From Vulcaniibacterium tengchongense (GTDB taxonomy: Bacteria > Pseudomonadota > Gammaproteobacteria > Xanthomonadales > Xanthomonadaceae): a stretch of DNA of 64,000 nucleotides. Location of the stretch: positions 372,001-436,000 of the forward strand of contig NZ_RKQN01000002.1 in the NCBI RefSeq assembly GCF_003814555.1, given 5' to 3'. The translations under genes were made by a program, and so were the position numbers. The notes below the pieces were generated by a model. It saw only the letters and a list, made by a program, of their open reading frames with translations. It did not search any database and was not told the origin of the DNA. This document shows, piece by piece, positions 24,585-34,804 of the stretch; position 1 is the first letter of the stretch; each line of letters starts with the position of its first letter.

Positions 24585-26621
24585 TCAGAAGTTCAGTTCG
24601 ACGCCGACGCCGTAGCTGCGCGGCCGCGGCAGCGTGGCGACGTCGTCGGCGGCGGTGGCGCCGGGGGTGATCAGCAAAGGCGTGTCGTCGTCGAGCAGGT
24701 TATCGACGAAGGCGAACAGGTGGGCGATGCCGATGCGGTAGCCGGCCTTGGCGTCGAGCAGCCAGTACGGCTCGGTCTTGCCGCGCGGGTGGTTGTCGAT
24801 GCTGGAGTGGTAGGCGTCGGAGTAGCGCGCGTTCGCGCTGAGCTCGAAGCCGTTGCCGGCGACCCAGGCGAAGCCGAGGTTGGCGGTGGCGGCGGGCGCG
24901 TTGGCGAACTCGTGGCCCTCGATGTTCGAGTCCGGGTAGTCGGTGACCTCGGTCCGGAGCAGGCCGAGATCGCCGTGCACGGTCAGGCCCGGCGCGGCCA
25001 GCCAGCGCAGGCCGAGCTCGGCGCCATAATTGCGGGCGCGGTCGGCGTTGCGCACGATCACCGACCACACCGACGGATCCGGGTTGAGGTCGAACGGCAG
25101 CTGCATGTCGCGGTATTCGCCGTAGAACACGTTGCCGGTCAGCTGCATCCGGCCGCCGAGCAGGTCGCCGCGGAAATAGGCCTCGTAGTTGTTCACGTAC
25201 TCCGGATCGAAGCTGTAGCTGACGATCGGGAAGTCGTAGGTGATGCCCCCGCCGCCGCCGTTGTAGCCGCGCGCGGCGGTGACGCCGAGCGTCCAGGCCT
25301 CGTCCGGCCGCCAGGCCAGGCCGAGCTTGGGCAGGAAGGTCTCGTAGGTTTCGTCGATGTCGATCGCCACGAACGTGCCGTCGCCGCCGCGGCGGCGGTG
25401 GCGCTCGCGCTCGAAGCGCGCGCCGAGGGTCAGGTCCAGGTCCTCGCGCAGCGCGACCGTGCCCTCGCCGAACAGCGCCGCGGTGTCGACGCGATCGTCC
25501 AGGTGCTCGTCGGCGGGGAAGTCGATGAATTCGTTCTGGTCGGCGCGGTACAGGTACACGCCGGCCACGCCGGCCAGGCGCCCGTCGCCGCGCGCCAGGC
25601 GCAGGCGCGGCTCGAGCACGTACTCCTCGCCGTCGATGCGGGCGAAGCCGGTGCCGGCCTCGGCGCGGCGCTCCACGTACAGGTCGTTGACCGAGAGCAG
25701 GTTCTCGAACGCCAGCCGCGGCGCGAACCGCCACTGCGTATCGACGATGCCGGTGCGCGCGCGCGGCGCGAACACCGGCATGCGCGGGAAGTCCGACACG
25801 TGCCCGCCGAACGGCCGGCGCTCGGTCACCACCTGCGGCCCGTGCGCGTCGGCGTGCTGCAGCGTGACCACGGTGCGGAAGCCGTCGAGCGCCTCCGGCT
25901 CGAACAGCAGCTTGCCGCGCAGCGTGCGCACGGCGAAGTCCTCGGGATCCTTCACGCCCGGGTACGGCTCGAAATCGACGAAGCTGCGCCAGGTCTGGAA
26001 GTCGCCGGCGATGCGGTAGGCGACCTGGTCCGAGAGCGGCCCGGACAGGTAGAACGCCGTCTGCGCGCGGCGCTGGCTGCCGGCGAGCAGGCGGATCCCG
26101 GCTTCGCTTTCCCAGGTCGGCTCGCGGGTGCGGATCGCCAGCGTGCCGGCCACGGCGTTGCGGCCCTGCAGCGTGCTCTGCGGGCCGCGCAGCATCTCCA
26201 CCTGCTCCACGTCCCACATCGACAGGTTGCCGAACACCACTTCGTTGTAGCTGGCCGGGCGGCCGTCGATCTGCACGTTCAGGCGCGGGCGGCTGCCGGC
26301 GAAGAACGCGTCGGCGCCCTGCGCCGGGCCGGTGCCGTCGACGCCGCGCACCGCCGGCGCCAGGTTGCTGGTCCCGGTGCCGGTGACGTTGGCGATGTTG
26401 CCCAGCACGTCGTTGCTGTCGTCCAGCCCGCGCTGCTCCAGCGCCGTGCGGTCCAGCACCACGGCGCTGGTCGCGGTGTCCTTCAGCGAGCGCTCGGTGC
26501 GCTCGGCGGTCACGGTGATGTTGTCCAGGGTGACCGCGTCGGCCGACGCCGCCAGGCCGGCCTGGCCGTGGGCGGAGCCGGCGGCGAGCGCGAGCGCCAG
26601 GAACGGGAGCGGGATGCGCAT
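24585..26621 (-). CDS. TonB-dependent outer-membrane receptor, probable siderophore receptor
   Basis: A 678-residue receptor. A signal peptide (PFLALALAAGSAHGQA) is followed by a TonB box-like stretch (LDNITVTAERTERSL). The plug domain spans residues ~45-165 with NVQIDGRPASYNEVVFGNLS and VEQVEMLRGPQSTLQGRNAV. A 22-strand barrel ends in SYGVGVELNF with terminal Phe. The plug and the downstream PepSY-TM protein suggest ferric-siderophore import; the ligand cannot be read from sequence. It is the first gene of a three-gene minus-strand operon. A candidate Fur-controlled promoter lies 34-62 bases upstream. Confidence 0.92.
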   Translation of the reverse strand: MRIPLPFLALALAAGSAHGQAGLAASADAVTLDNITVTAERTERSLKDTATSAVVLDRTALEQRGLDDSNDVLGNIANVTGTGTSNLAPAVRGVDGTGPAQGADAFFAGSRPRLNVQIDGRPASYNEVVFGNLSMWDVEQVEMLRGPQSTLQGRNAVAGTLAIRTREPTWESEAGIRLLAGSQRRAQTAFYLSGPLSDQVAYRIAGDFQTWRSFVDFEPYPGVKDPEDFAVRTLRGKLLFEPEALDGFRTVVTLQHADAHGPQVVTERRPFGGHVSDFPRMPVFAPRARTGIVDTQWRFAPRLAFENLLSVNDLYVERRAEAGTGFARIDGEEYVLEPRLRLARGDGRLAGVAGVYLYRADQNEFIDFPADEHLDDRVDTAALFGEGTVALREDLDLTLGARFERERHRRRGGDGTFVAIDIDETYETFLPKLGLAWRPDEAWTLGVTAARGYNGGGGGITYDFPIVSYSFDPEYVNNYEAYFRGDLLGGRMQLTGNVFYGEYRDMQLPFDLNPDPSVWSVIVRNADRARNYGAELGLRWLAAPGLTVHGDLGLLRTEVTDYPDSNIEGHEFANAPAATANLGFAWVAGNGFELSANARYSDAYHSSIDNHPRGKTEPYWLLDAKAGYRIGIAHLFAFVDNLLDDDTPLLITPGATAADDVATLPRPRSYGVGVELNF

Positions 26622-26654
26622 CTTGGGCGGGAGGCCGGATCGGTGGGGCGCCCT

Positions 26655-26683
26655 ACTCTAGTGGAATCAAGAATCATTCGCAA
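26655..26683 (-). promoter_or_regulatory. Candidate Fur-regulated promoter of the TonB receptor operon
   Basis: On the minus strand TTGCGA (26683-26678) and TAGAGT (26660-26655) are spaced by 17 bases and lie just before the receptor ATG at 26621. Overlapping them, 26663-26681 (on the plus strand GGAATCAAGAATCATTCGC) matches 11 of 19 positions of the classical Fur box, with the AATCATT core kept. This AT-rich island stands out in a GC-rich region. It lies in the 309-base gap 26622-26930, whose remainder shows no gene. Confidence 0.5.
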
Positions 26684-26930
26684 AAAGTGGCGGATCCGCC
26701 AGCCGCCGGGGCCGGCGGGCGGAGACGTCCGCGTTCCGCCCCCGGCTCCGGAAGGCGCATGCGAGCCGCGTCGCGGCTGGACCCGGGCGGCGGCGGCCGC
26801 GAATGCGCGATCGAGCCGGCGTCGGCCGGGATCGCGCGGCGTCGCACGCAGTTGCCGCACCACGGCCTTGGAGCGCCGGGTTCCCGCCTGTCCGCGCGCA
26901 CCTGGCGGTGCCGCCGGGCCGCGCGGCGGC

Positions 26931-27989
26931 TCAGCCGTTGGTGTAGCTGGCGTTGCCCAGGCCGGTGCCGATGGTCAGCACGCCCCAGCGGCGGGCCTTG
27001 CGCATGGTCCGGCGCGCGCTCAGGCCCTGCACCACCGCATCGTTGTGCAGCACCACGGCGGGCCGGCGGCCGTCGATCCGGTCCAGGCGCCGGTCCAGCT
27101 CGCGCGGCAGGTTGAACGGCGTTTCCCAGTCGCCGGGCAGGTTCTGCGCGCCCTGCGAGATGCCGCCGTCGGCCTCGATTTGGCCCGGACAGGCGATGCC
27201 GACGAACGGCGCCAGGCGGATGCCCAGCGTGCGCGCCTGGGCGGCGAGCCCGTTGAGCATGCCGGCGAGCCGCGCCACCGCGTCGCCGCGGTCCGGATCG
27301 TCGTTGGCATGGCGCCATTGCAGCCGCTCCAGCACGCGCGCCTTGGCGCCGCCCTCGTCGCGGTCCAGACGGTGCTCGACGATGCCGCAGCGCAGGTTCG
27401 AGCCGCCGATGTCGACCGCGAGAAACGCGTCGTACCGCGAGCCGACCGCTTCCGGCAGCAACGGCACCCAGCCGAGCAGCCCGCCCTCGTCGGGGTCGTG
27501 CGGCAGCACTTCCAACCCGACGCCGGCACGCGCTTCCTTCAACGCCCGCGCCGCGCGCCGGATCGCGAGCGCGCCGAACTTGCTCTCGGGCAGGCCGCCG
27601 CCGAGCACGATGCCTTCGACGCCGTCCCATTCCGGCTGGGCGAGGAAACAGCGCACTACCTCGGCCAGGCGCAGCGCGTAGCGCTCCACCGCGACGTGCA
27701 CCAGGTGCGCCGCGTCCGGATCGCCGCCGATCATCACCAGGTCGATCGCCTTCTTGCCGAGCTCGGCGCTGGGCTTCTTGCCGAACGGATCCTTGCCGGT
27801 GCGATGGCGCTTGCGCACCTCGTCCAGCAGTTCGCGGAACGCCGTCTGGCTGGCGCGGTCGCCGAGAAAGCCGTCGCCGTCCGGGTCGCGGATGGCGAGG
27901 TTGTAGCCGTCGATCGTCAGACCGGGCAGCCGCGTCGCGCCGTGGCGGCCGCGGTGGTCGGGGGATTCGGAGCGGGTGCGCTTGCCCAT
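26931..27989 (-). CDS. ROK-like sugar kinase family protein with permuted motif order
   Basis: A 352-residue soluble protein built from ROK/glucokinase blocks in an unusual order. The adenosine-type block (GVEGIVLGGGLPESKFG) comes first, around residue 125. The phosphate-1 loop (AVDIGGSNLRCGIVEH) begins at Asp193. The sugar-site region FVGIACPGQIEADGGI and LHNDAVVQGL follow. The phosphate-2 loop (GVLTIGTGLGNASYTNG) forms the very end. Normal ROK proteins run DIGGT, GTG, GGG. The zinc motif of classical ROK kinases is absent. The start at 27989 avoids a leader without similarity; no Shine-Dalgarno is clear. I recall similar unstudied xanthomonad and proteobacterial proteins annotated as ROK. 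Whether it phosphorylates a sugar is unknown. Confidence 0.75.
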   Translation of the reverse strand: MGKRTRSESPDHRGRHGATRLPGLTIDGYNLAIRDPDGDGFLGDRASQTAFRELLDEVRKRHRTGKDPFGKKPSAELGKKAIDLVMIGGDPDAAHLVHVAVERYALRLAEVVRCFLAQPEWDGVEGIVLGGGLPESKFGALAIRRAARALKEARAGVGLEVLPHDPDEGGLLGWVPLLPEAVGSRYDAFLAVDIGGSNLRCGIVEHRLDRDEGGAKARVLERLQWRHANDDPDRGDAVARLAGMLNGLAAQARTLGIRLAPFVGIACPGQIEADGGISQGAQNLPGDWETPFNLPRELDRRLDRIDGRRPAVVLHNDAVVQGLSARRTMRKARRWGVLTIGTGLGNASYTNG

Positions 27990-28119
27990 GCGGAACGGAG
28001 CCGGGTTCGGCCGGAAGTCGCGACCCGCGATTCTGGGCCGCGCGCCGATCAAGGCCGCGTCATTCGCCCGCGCCAGCCCGGGCGCGCTGGGGCGGCTGCG
28101 CGGATCCGGCGCGGCGGCC

Positions 28120-28483
28120 TCGCCGCGATGCAGGCGCCGCCTCGACGCGCCGCCGTCGCGCGCGCGAGCACGGCCTGTCCCGGCTCGATGCGCTCGCCGC
28201 CGCGCACGCGATCAGCGGGCGCCGGGCTCCACCGCGCCGCTCACTTCGACCGGGCCGTCGAGTTCGGCGCCGGTGTCCACCGGCAGGCGCTCGGCCTTGC
28301 CGTCGCGGCCGACGCGCAGGACGAAACTGCCTTCCCGGCGCAGGATCACCGCGTCGCGAGGCACCGCCACCACCGCGCGCGGCGCGGCGCTGGGCAGGCC
28401 GATGTCCACCGCGCTGCCGATGGGCAGCGCTTCGCCGTGGAGCGCGACGCGCGGTTCGAACAGGCGCGAGCTGCTGAAATCAC
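28120..28483 (-). pseudogene. Remnant of an RND efflux periplasmic adaptor (membrane-fusion protein) C-terminus
   Basis: The minus frame from ~28483 to 28212 reads SSRLFEPRVALHGEALPIGS, then VAVPRDAVILRREGSFVLRV and PVDTGAELDGPVEVSGAVEP, which is the C-terminal third of an HlyD/AcrA-type adaptor. It stops at a TGA (28212-28214) right after EPGAR. The expected continuation (VRGGERIEPGQAVLA) is found just downstream in another frame, so a frameshift is present. The 5' two thirds are missing; the fragment begins ~20 bases from the 3' end of the tRNA gene. No partner RND pump is nearby. It is a decayed fragment, perhaps left by recombination at the tRNA. Confidence 0.75.
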
Positions 28484-28503
28484 CTGAATTTTGCGGACTT
28501 TCA

Positions 28504-28579
28504 TGGTGGGCCCACCAGGATTCGAACCTGGAACCAAGGGATTATGAGTCCCCTGCTCTGACCGTTGAGCTATAGGCCC
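28504..28579 (-). tRNA. tRNA-Ile2 with anticodon CAU (lysidine type)
   Basis: 76 bases on the minus strand fold as a tRNA: acceptor arms GGGCCTA (28579-28573) and TGGGCCC, a D-arm with AGCTCAACGGTCAGAGC, an anticodon loop CTCATAA in the stem GGGGA/TCCCT, a T-arm CCAGGTTCGAATCCTGG, and an encoded CCA (28506-28504). The CAT anticodon could mean Met or Ile2. The body (GCAGGGGACTCATAATCCCT, then TTGGT) closely follows E. coli tRNA-Ile2, whose C34 is changed to lysidine by TilS to read AUA. No initiator features are present. The 3' end faces the truncated adaptor remnant. Confidence 0.9.
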
Positions 28580-28742
28580 ATCGGGCGTGCATGTTACAGC
28601 GCGGGTGGAGCCGGCGCGCGGCATCTCCGCCGCTGCGGCGGGGTATGTAGCACCATGTTCGCTTCTTCCGCCGCCATCGCGCGAGCGTCGGCGTGCCCCC
28701 TGGGCGGTGTTCGGCCGCCCGGCCTACCTTTCAGGAGACGCC

Positions 28743-29714
28743 ACGCGATTCCCGCGCTTTTCCCCTCTACGCGCGGCGGCGTGCGCCGCGCTGCTGGCCG
28801 TCGCCGCGCCCGCTGCCGCCGCAGGCGCGCCGCTGCGGCAGGTACCCGGCTACTACCACCAGGTCCTGGGCGAGCTGCGCGTGACCGCGCTGTTCGACGG
28901 CGTGGTGCCCCTGACGCGGCAGGAACTGCAGGGCGTGGACGACGCGGCCGAGGATGCGCTGCTGCGCCGCCAGTACGTGCCGGAAACACCGGCCGGCCTG
29001 CAGACCGCGGTCAACGCCTACCTGGTGCGCGCGCCGGGCCACGCCGTGCTGGTCGATACCGGCACCGCCGACTGCTTCGGCGACGGCCTCGGCCAGGTGC
29101 TGGCCAACCTGCGCGCTGCGGGGATCGCGCCCGGGGATATCGGCACGGTGCTGCTGACGCATGCGCACCCGGACCACATGTGCGGATTGCTCGATGTGGA
29201 AGGCCGGATGGCGTAGCCGAATGCGACCGTGTGGCTGGCGCAGGCCGACGCGGATTACGGGTTGTCGGAGGCGTAGGAAGCGAACGCCGCGGACGGGCTG
29301 CGCTGGCTGTTCGCCAAGGCGCGGCGGGCGGCCGCACCGTACCGGGCGAAGGGCAGGCTGCGCCTGTTCGCACCCGGCGCGGCGATGCCGGCAGGGGTGG
29401 CCGCGCTGGATTCCAGCGGACACACGCCGGGGCATACCTCCTACCTGTTCGACGGGCGTCGCGGGCAGAAGCTGCTGGCGTGGGGCGACATCGTCCACTA
29501 CCACGCAGTGCAGTTCGCCCGGCCGGACGCATCGCACGAAGGCGACAGTGACCGCGCGCGGGCGATCGCCGCCCGACGCGGGCTGATGGAGCGCACCGCG
29601 ACCGAGGGTTGGTGGCTGGCCGGCGCGCATCTGCCGTTCCCGGGCCTGGGGCATGTGCGCAAGGAGGACGAGGCCTACGCCTGGGTGCCCGGGGAGTTCG
29701 CGCCGCTGCCCTGA
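28743..29714 (+). pseudogene. Metallo-beta-lactamase-fold hydrolase, inactivated by two in-frame TAG codons and a lost start
   Basis: One frame encodes a nearly complete secreted MBL-fold hydrolase: a signal peptide (RFPRFSPLRAAACAALLAVA), the metal motif THAHPDHMCGL (HxHxDH), and later SSGHTPGHTSYLF, WGDIVHYHAVQF and AHLPFPGLGHV. TAG codons interrupt it at 29214-29216, after VEGRMA, and at 29274-29276, after YGLSEA, with frame and similarity continuing on both sides. The expected start, six bases after an AGGAG site, is ACG (28743-28745) rather than ATG. The first TAG could come from a Tyr codon before PNATVWL. Three independent lesions argue for a pseudogene rather than read-through. A signal-less product from an upstream ATG would stop before the C-terminal ligands. 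Confidence 0.85.
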
Positions 29715-29808
29715 GGCGGCGGCCGGCCCCGCCGCTGCGCCCGGCTCGCCCAGGCGCCGCCGCCCTGCCGCCTCCCTTCATGCGCAGGGAGGAAGGTCGG
29801 AGCGCCGT

Positions 29809-32160
29809 TCAGCGCGCCGACATCGAATAGGGCCGCTGCGCGGGATCGGTGGCCCACCGCGTGTTCGGCTGCGCCTGCATCACGAACCGCAGTTCGCCGC
29901 CGGCGAGGATCTCCTCGTGGCGCAGGTAGGCGCGCGGCAGCTCCTTGCCGTCCAGCAGCACCCGGCCCACGTACGGCTTCGCATCGCCCAGGCCCTCGGC
30001 GACCACGGTGAAGCGCTTGCCGTTGGGCAGGTTCAGCGTCGCCCGCGGCAGGAACGGCCGGCCGATCACGTACTCGTTGCTGCCCGGCGCGACCGGGTAG
30101 AAGCCCAACGCGGTGAACACGTACCAGGCCGACATCTGGCCGAGGTCGTCGTTGCCGGCCAGGCCATCGGGGCGCGGCGCGTACTGCGTGGCCATGATCC
30201 GCGCCAGCCGCGCCTGGGTGCGCCAGGGTTGCCCGGCGTAGGCGTACAGGTAGGCGACGTGGTGGCTGGGCTCGTTGCCGTGCGCATACCAGCCGATCAG
30301 GCCGGTGATGTCCTCCATGTGCGCGAAGATCTCCGGGTCGACCTGCGCGTCGAACACCTGGTCGAGCCTGGCCAGCAACCGGTCCTCGCCGCCGTGCGCG
30401 CGCGCCAGCCCAGCCACGTCGTGCGGCACGTACCAGGAGTACTGCCAGGCGTTGCCTTCGGTGTAGTCGCTGCCGTAGCCGCTGGCGGCGGGATCGAACG
30501 GTTCGCGCAAGGCGCCGTCGCGCTTGCGCGCGCGCATGAAGCCGGTAGCCGGGTCGAAGACGTGGCGCCAGTTGGCGGCGCGCTTCTCGAAGCGCGCGGC
30601 GATCTCCTCCCGCCCCATCGCCCGCGCCATGCGCGCGATGGTCCAGTCGTCGAAGGCGTACTCCAGCGTCTTCGACGCGGCCTCGCCCTCCTCGTCGATC
30701 GGCACGTAGCCCAGCTGCATGTACTGCGCCAGGCCGTCGTAGGGCCCGTAGCTGGCGCTGGCGACCATCGCCGCGAGCGCCTCGTCGGCGTCGAAGCCGC
30801 GGATCCCCTTCAGGTAGGCGTCGGCGATCACCGGCACCGCGTGGTAGCCGATCATGCACCACGTCTCCAGGCCGTGGAACGACCACACCGGCAGCACGCC
30901 GTAGGGGCTGTGCCGCCGGTGCGCGAGCAGCGAGTTGACGAAGTCGGCGTTGCGCTGCTCCGGCTGCACCAGGGTGAGCAGCGGATGCAGCGCGCGATAG
31001 GTGTCCCACAACGAGAACGTCGAGTAGTGGGTAAAGCCCTGCGCCTGGTGCACGGCGTTGTCGGGGCCGCGGTAGCGGCCGTCGACGTCCATGAACAGCG
31101 TGGGGCCGAGCAGCGCGTGGTAGAGCGCGGTGTAGAAGCTGCGGCGCGCGGGCGCCGGCGCGTCGACGTCGATCGCCGCCAGCGCCCGGGTCCATTGCAC
31201 GCGCGCGTCCGCGCGCACGCGGTCGAAGTCCCAGTACGGCACCTCGGCATCGAGATTCGCGATTGCCCCTTCCTCGCTCACCGGGGAGATCGCGACCTTG
31301 ACCAGCAGCGGCTCCTGGGTCCGGCCGAAGTCGAACGCGGCGACCAGCTGGCGCCCCTCGATTTGCGCGCGCTGGCGCGGGTCCTTGTCGCCCGGCGGCG
31401 GGAAGCCCTTGTACGGCAGGTCCTGCTCGGTGTCGTGCAGCTGGTGGCCGCTCGGCGCGCGCGAGAAGCGCAGCGCGAAGTACAGCTGCCGGCCCGGCGC
31501 CCAGCCGCGGGTCTCGCGGAAGCCGGTGACGGTGCCGTCCGGGCGCACGCGCAGGCGCGACCACAGCACCTTGCCGGGATAGTCGTACATGCTGGTACGC
31601 AGGTCGATCACCACGTGCGCCGGCTTGCCCTGCGGGAAGCGGTAGCGGTGCACGCCGACGCGGGCGGTGGCGGTCAGTTCGGCACGGATGCCGTAGTCGT
31701 CGAGCGTGACCGCGTAGTAGCCCGGCTGCGCGACCTCGTCGTCATGGCGGAAGCGCGAGGTATAGCCGCTGCCGGGCCGGTCCGGGTCGCCGCGCTCGAG
31801 CTTCGGCTCGCCGGACACCGGCATCAGCAGCACGTCGCCGAGGTCGGAATGGCCGGTGCCGGAGAAGTGCGTGTGCGAGAAGCCGACGATGGTGCGGTCG
31901 TCGTAGCGGTAGCCCGCGGCCCAGCCGTAGCCGTCCTTGCGCGGCTGGATGCGCGTGTCCGGGCTGAGCTGGACCATGCCGAACGGCACCGTCGCCCCCG
32001 GATAGGTATGGCCCTCGCCGCCGGTGCCGATGAAGGGGTCGACCGCGGCGTAGGCGCGCGCTCCCGCGCCGGGGGCGGGCGCGCCCAGCGCCGGGCCGCT
32101 CGCGAGTCCCCAGATGCCGAACAGCGACAGCATGGCGGTCAGGCGCGAACGATGCGGCAT
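29809..32160 (-). CDS. Secreted GH92-family alpha-mannosidase
   Basis: A 783-residue glycoside hydrolase. A signal peptide (LTAMLSLFGIWGLASGPALG) precedes the GH92 N-terminal block (DPFIGTGGEGHTYPGATVPF, then GMVQLSPDT). Central and C-terminal family blocks are visible: YSTFSLWDTYRALHPLLTLV, PVWSFHGLETWCMIGYHAVP, GNDDLGQMSAWYVFTALGFY and PVAPGSNEYVIGRPFL. GH92 enzymes are calcium-dependent exo-alpha-mannosidases, mostly acting on 1,2 linkages of glycans; the linkage here is inferred. The ATG at 32160 has AGGGAG upstream. It is alone on its strand, with no other glycan-use genes nearby. Confidence 0.92.
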   Translation of the reverse strand: MPHRSRLTAMLSLFGIWGLASGPALGAPAPGAGARAYAAVDPFIGTGGEGHTYPGATVPFGMVQLSPDTRIQPRKDGYGWAAGYRYDDRTIVGFSHTHFSGTGHSDLGDVLLMPVSGEPKLERGDPDRPGSGYTSRFRHDDEVAQPGYYAVTLDDYGIRAELTATARVGVHRYRFPQGKPAHVVIDLRTSMYDYPGKVLWSRLRVRPDGTVTGFRETRGWAPGRQLYFALRFSRAPSGHQLHDTEQDLPYKGFPPPGDKDPRQRAQIEGRQLVAAFDFGRTQEPLLVKVAISPVSEEGAIANLDAEVPYWDFDRVRADARVQWTRALAAIDVDAPAPARRSFYTALYHALLGPTLFMDVDGRYRGPDNAVHQAQGFTHYSTFSLWDTYRALHPLLTLVQPEQRNADFVNSLLAHRRHSPYGVLPVWSFHGLETWCMIGYHAVPVIADAYLKGIRGFDADEALAAMVASASYGPYDGLAQYMQLGYVPIDEEGEAASKTLEYAFDDWTIARMARAMGREEIAARFEKRAANWRHVFDPATGFMRARKRDGALREPFDPAASGYGSDYTEGNAWQYSWYVPHDVAGLARAHGGEDRLLARLDQVFDAQVDPEIFAHMEDITGLIGWYAHGNEPSHHVAYLYAYAGQPWRTQARLARIMATQYAPRPDGLAGNDDLGQMSAWYVFTALGFYPVAPGSNEYVIGRPFLPRATLNLPNGKRFTVVAEGLGDAKPYVGRVLLDGKELPRAYLRHEEILAGGELRFVMQAQPNTRWATDPAQRPYSMSAR

Positions 32161-32304
32161 CGGGCGGCTCCCTGGAGGCGTTTGGATCGGTTGAATCCGC
32201 GAACCGTACCACTCCGCCGCCGCCCTTGGCACCGCGTCTGCTGACGATACGGTGTCAGCACCTGGCGGCTAGGCTGGTCCCGGTCCCCAACGAGGAGCGT
32301 TGCG

Positions 32305-32679
32305 ATGAACACCGAGCAAGTCGCCCGGCGTCTGGTCGAACTGTGCCGCGCCGGCGAGTACGACAAGGCCCAGGAAGAGCTGTACGCGCCCGATGCCGTC
32401 AGCATCGAGATGGAGGGCGCCGGCGGCGACGGCATGCCCGTGCGGGTCGAGGGCATGGAGGCGATCCGCGAGAAGGGCCGCAAGTGGGCCGAGAACCTGG
32501 TCGGGATCCATGCCCAGCGGGTCAGCGAACCGGTGGTCGCCGGCGACTGGTTCAGCGTCGCCATGGGCATCGACGCCACCTACAAGGACAGGGGACGGAT
32601 GCCGATGGAGGAGATCTGCGTGTACCAGGTGCGCGGCGGCAGGATCGTGCGCGAGCAGTTCTTCTACAGCCTGGGCTAG
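32305..32679 (+). CDS. SnoaL-like (NTF2 fold) protein
   Basis: A 124-residue soluble protein with an NTF2-like alpha+beta cone: an N-terminal helix pair ([20 protein letters not shown]), then [10 protein letters not shown], a [16 protein letters not shown] helix, and antiparallel strands ([15 protein letters not shown], then [20 protein letters not shown]). Such SnoaL-domain proteins may be enzymes or stress proteins; no catalytic set can be named here. An AGGAG site lies seven bases before the ATG. It is a single gene facing rpoD across a shared terminator. Confidence 0.8.
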   Translation: MNTEQVARRLVELCRAGEYDKAQEELYAPDAVSIEMEGAGGDGMPVRVEGMEAIREKGRKWAENLVGIHAQRVSEPVVAGDWFSVAMGIDATYKDRGRMPMEEICVYQVRGGRIVREQFFYSLG

Positions 32680-32827
32680 CCGCCATGCGCGCGGATGCCT
32701 CGGGCCCGGCATCGGCGTGCCCATCGGACCGGGCGGGCGATCCGCTCGGGCGTCCGCACGCCGGGTCGTCGGCCCTTGCGGCCGGGGGCGTTGCCGGCGG
32801 CCGGCGCCGCGGAGGGCGCGGAAAAGG

Positions 32828-32852
32828 AAAGGCCCGCGCGGGGCGGGCCTTT
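32828..32852. terminator. Bidirectional intrinsic terminator between the SnoaL-like gene and rpoD
   Basis: AAAGGCCCGC (32828-32837) pairs perfectly with GCGGGCCTTT (32843-32852) around a five-base loop. Read rightwards it ends in CCTTTCG; read leftwards in CCTTTCCTTTTCC, which is the stronger U-tract. It lies 20 bases beyond the rpoD stop and serves the convergent pair. Confidence 0.85.
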
Positions 32853-32871
32853 CGTCGCAGCGATGCCGCGC

Positions 32872-34731
<1,860 letters not shown>

Positions 34732-34773
34732 GGGTTGCGCCACCGCGCTGTTGGAGGGAATGGGGAACGTTCC

Positions 34774-34782
34774 AGTATAGCA
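34774..34782 (-). promoter_or_regulatory. Candidate extended -10 promoter of rpoD
   Basis: On the minus strand TG-C-TATACT (34782-34774) is a textbook extended -10, 43 bases before the rpoD ATG. No -35 of quality lies 17 bases upstream, where the sequence is GC only; extended -10 promoters can work without one. It lies between dtd and rpoD, so rpoD need not depend on read-through. Confidence 0.55.
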
Positions 34783-34804
34783 GGCCGGCCGCCGGGGCCG
34801 GGGC

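Noticed and set aside
28504-28579. The CAU tRNA as elongator or initiator tRNA-Met
   Set aside because: The body follows E. coli tRNA-Ile2 (GACTCATAATC and CTTGGT), and the first acceptor pair is G-C, unlike the mismatched C-A of initiator tRNA.
28587-29216. A 209-residue intact protein ending at the first TAG of the MBL gene
   Set aside because: It would lack the C-terminal metal ligands and includes ~50 upstream residues without similarity, overlapping the tRNA flank.
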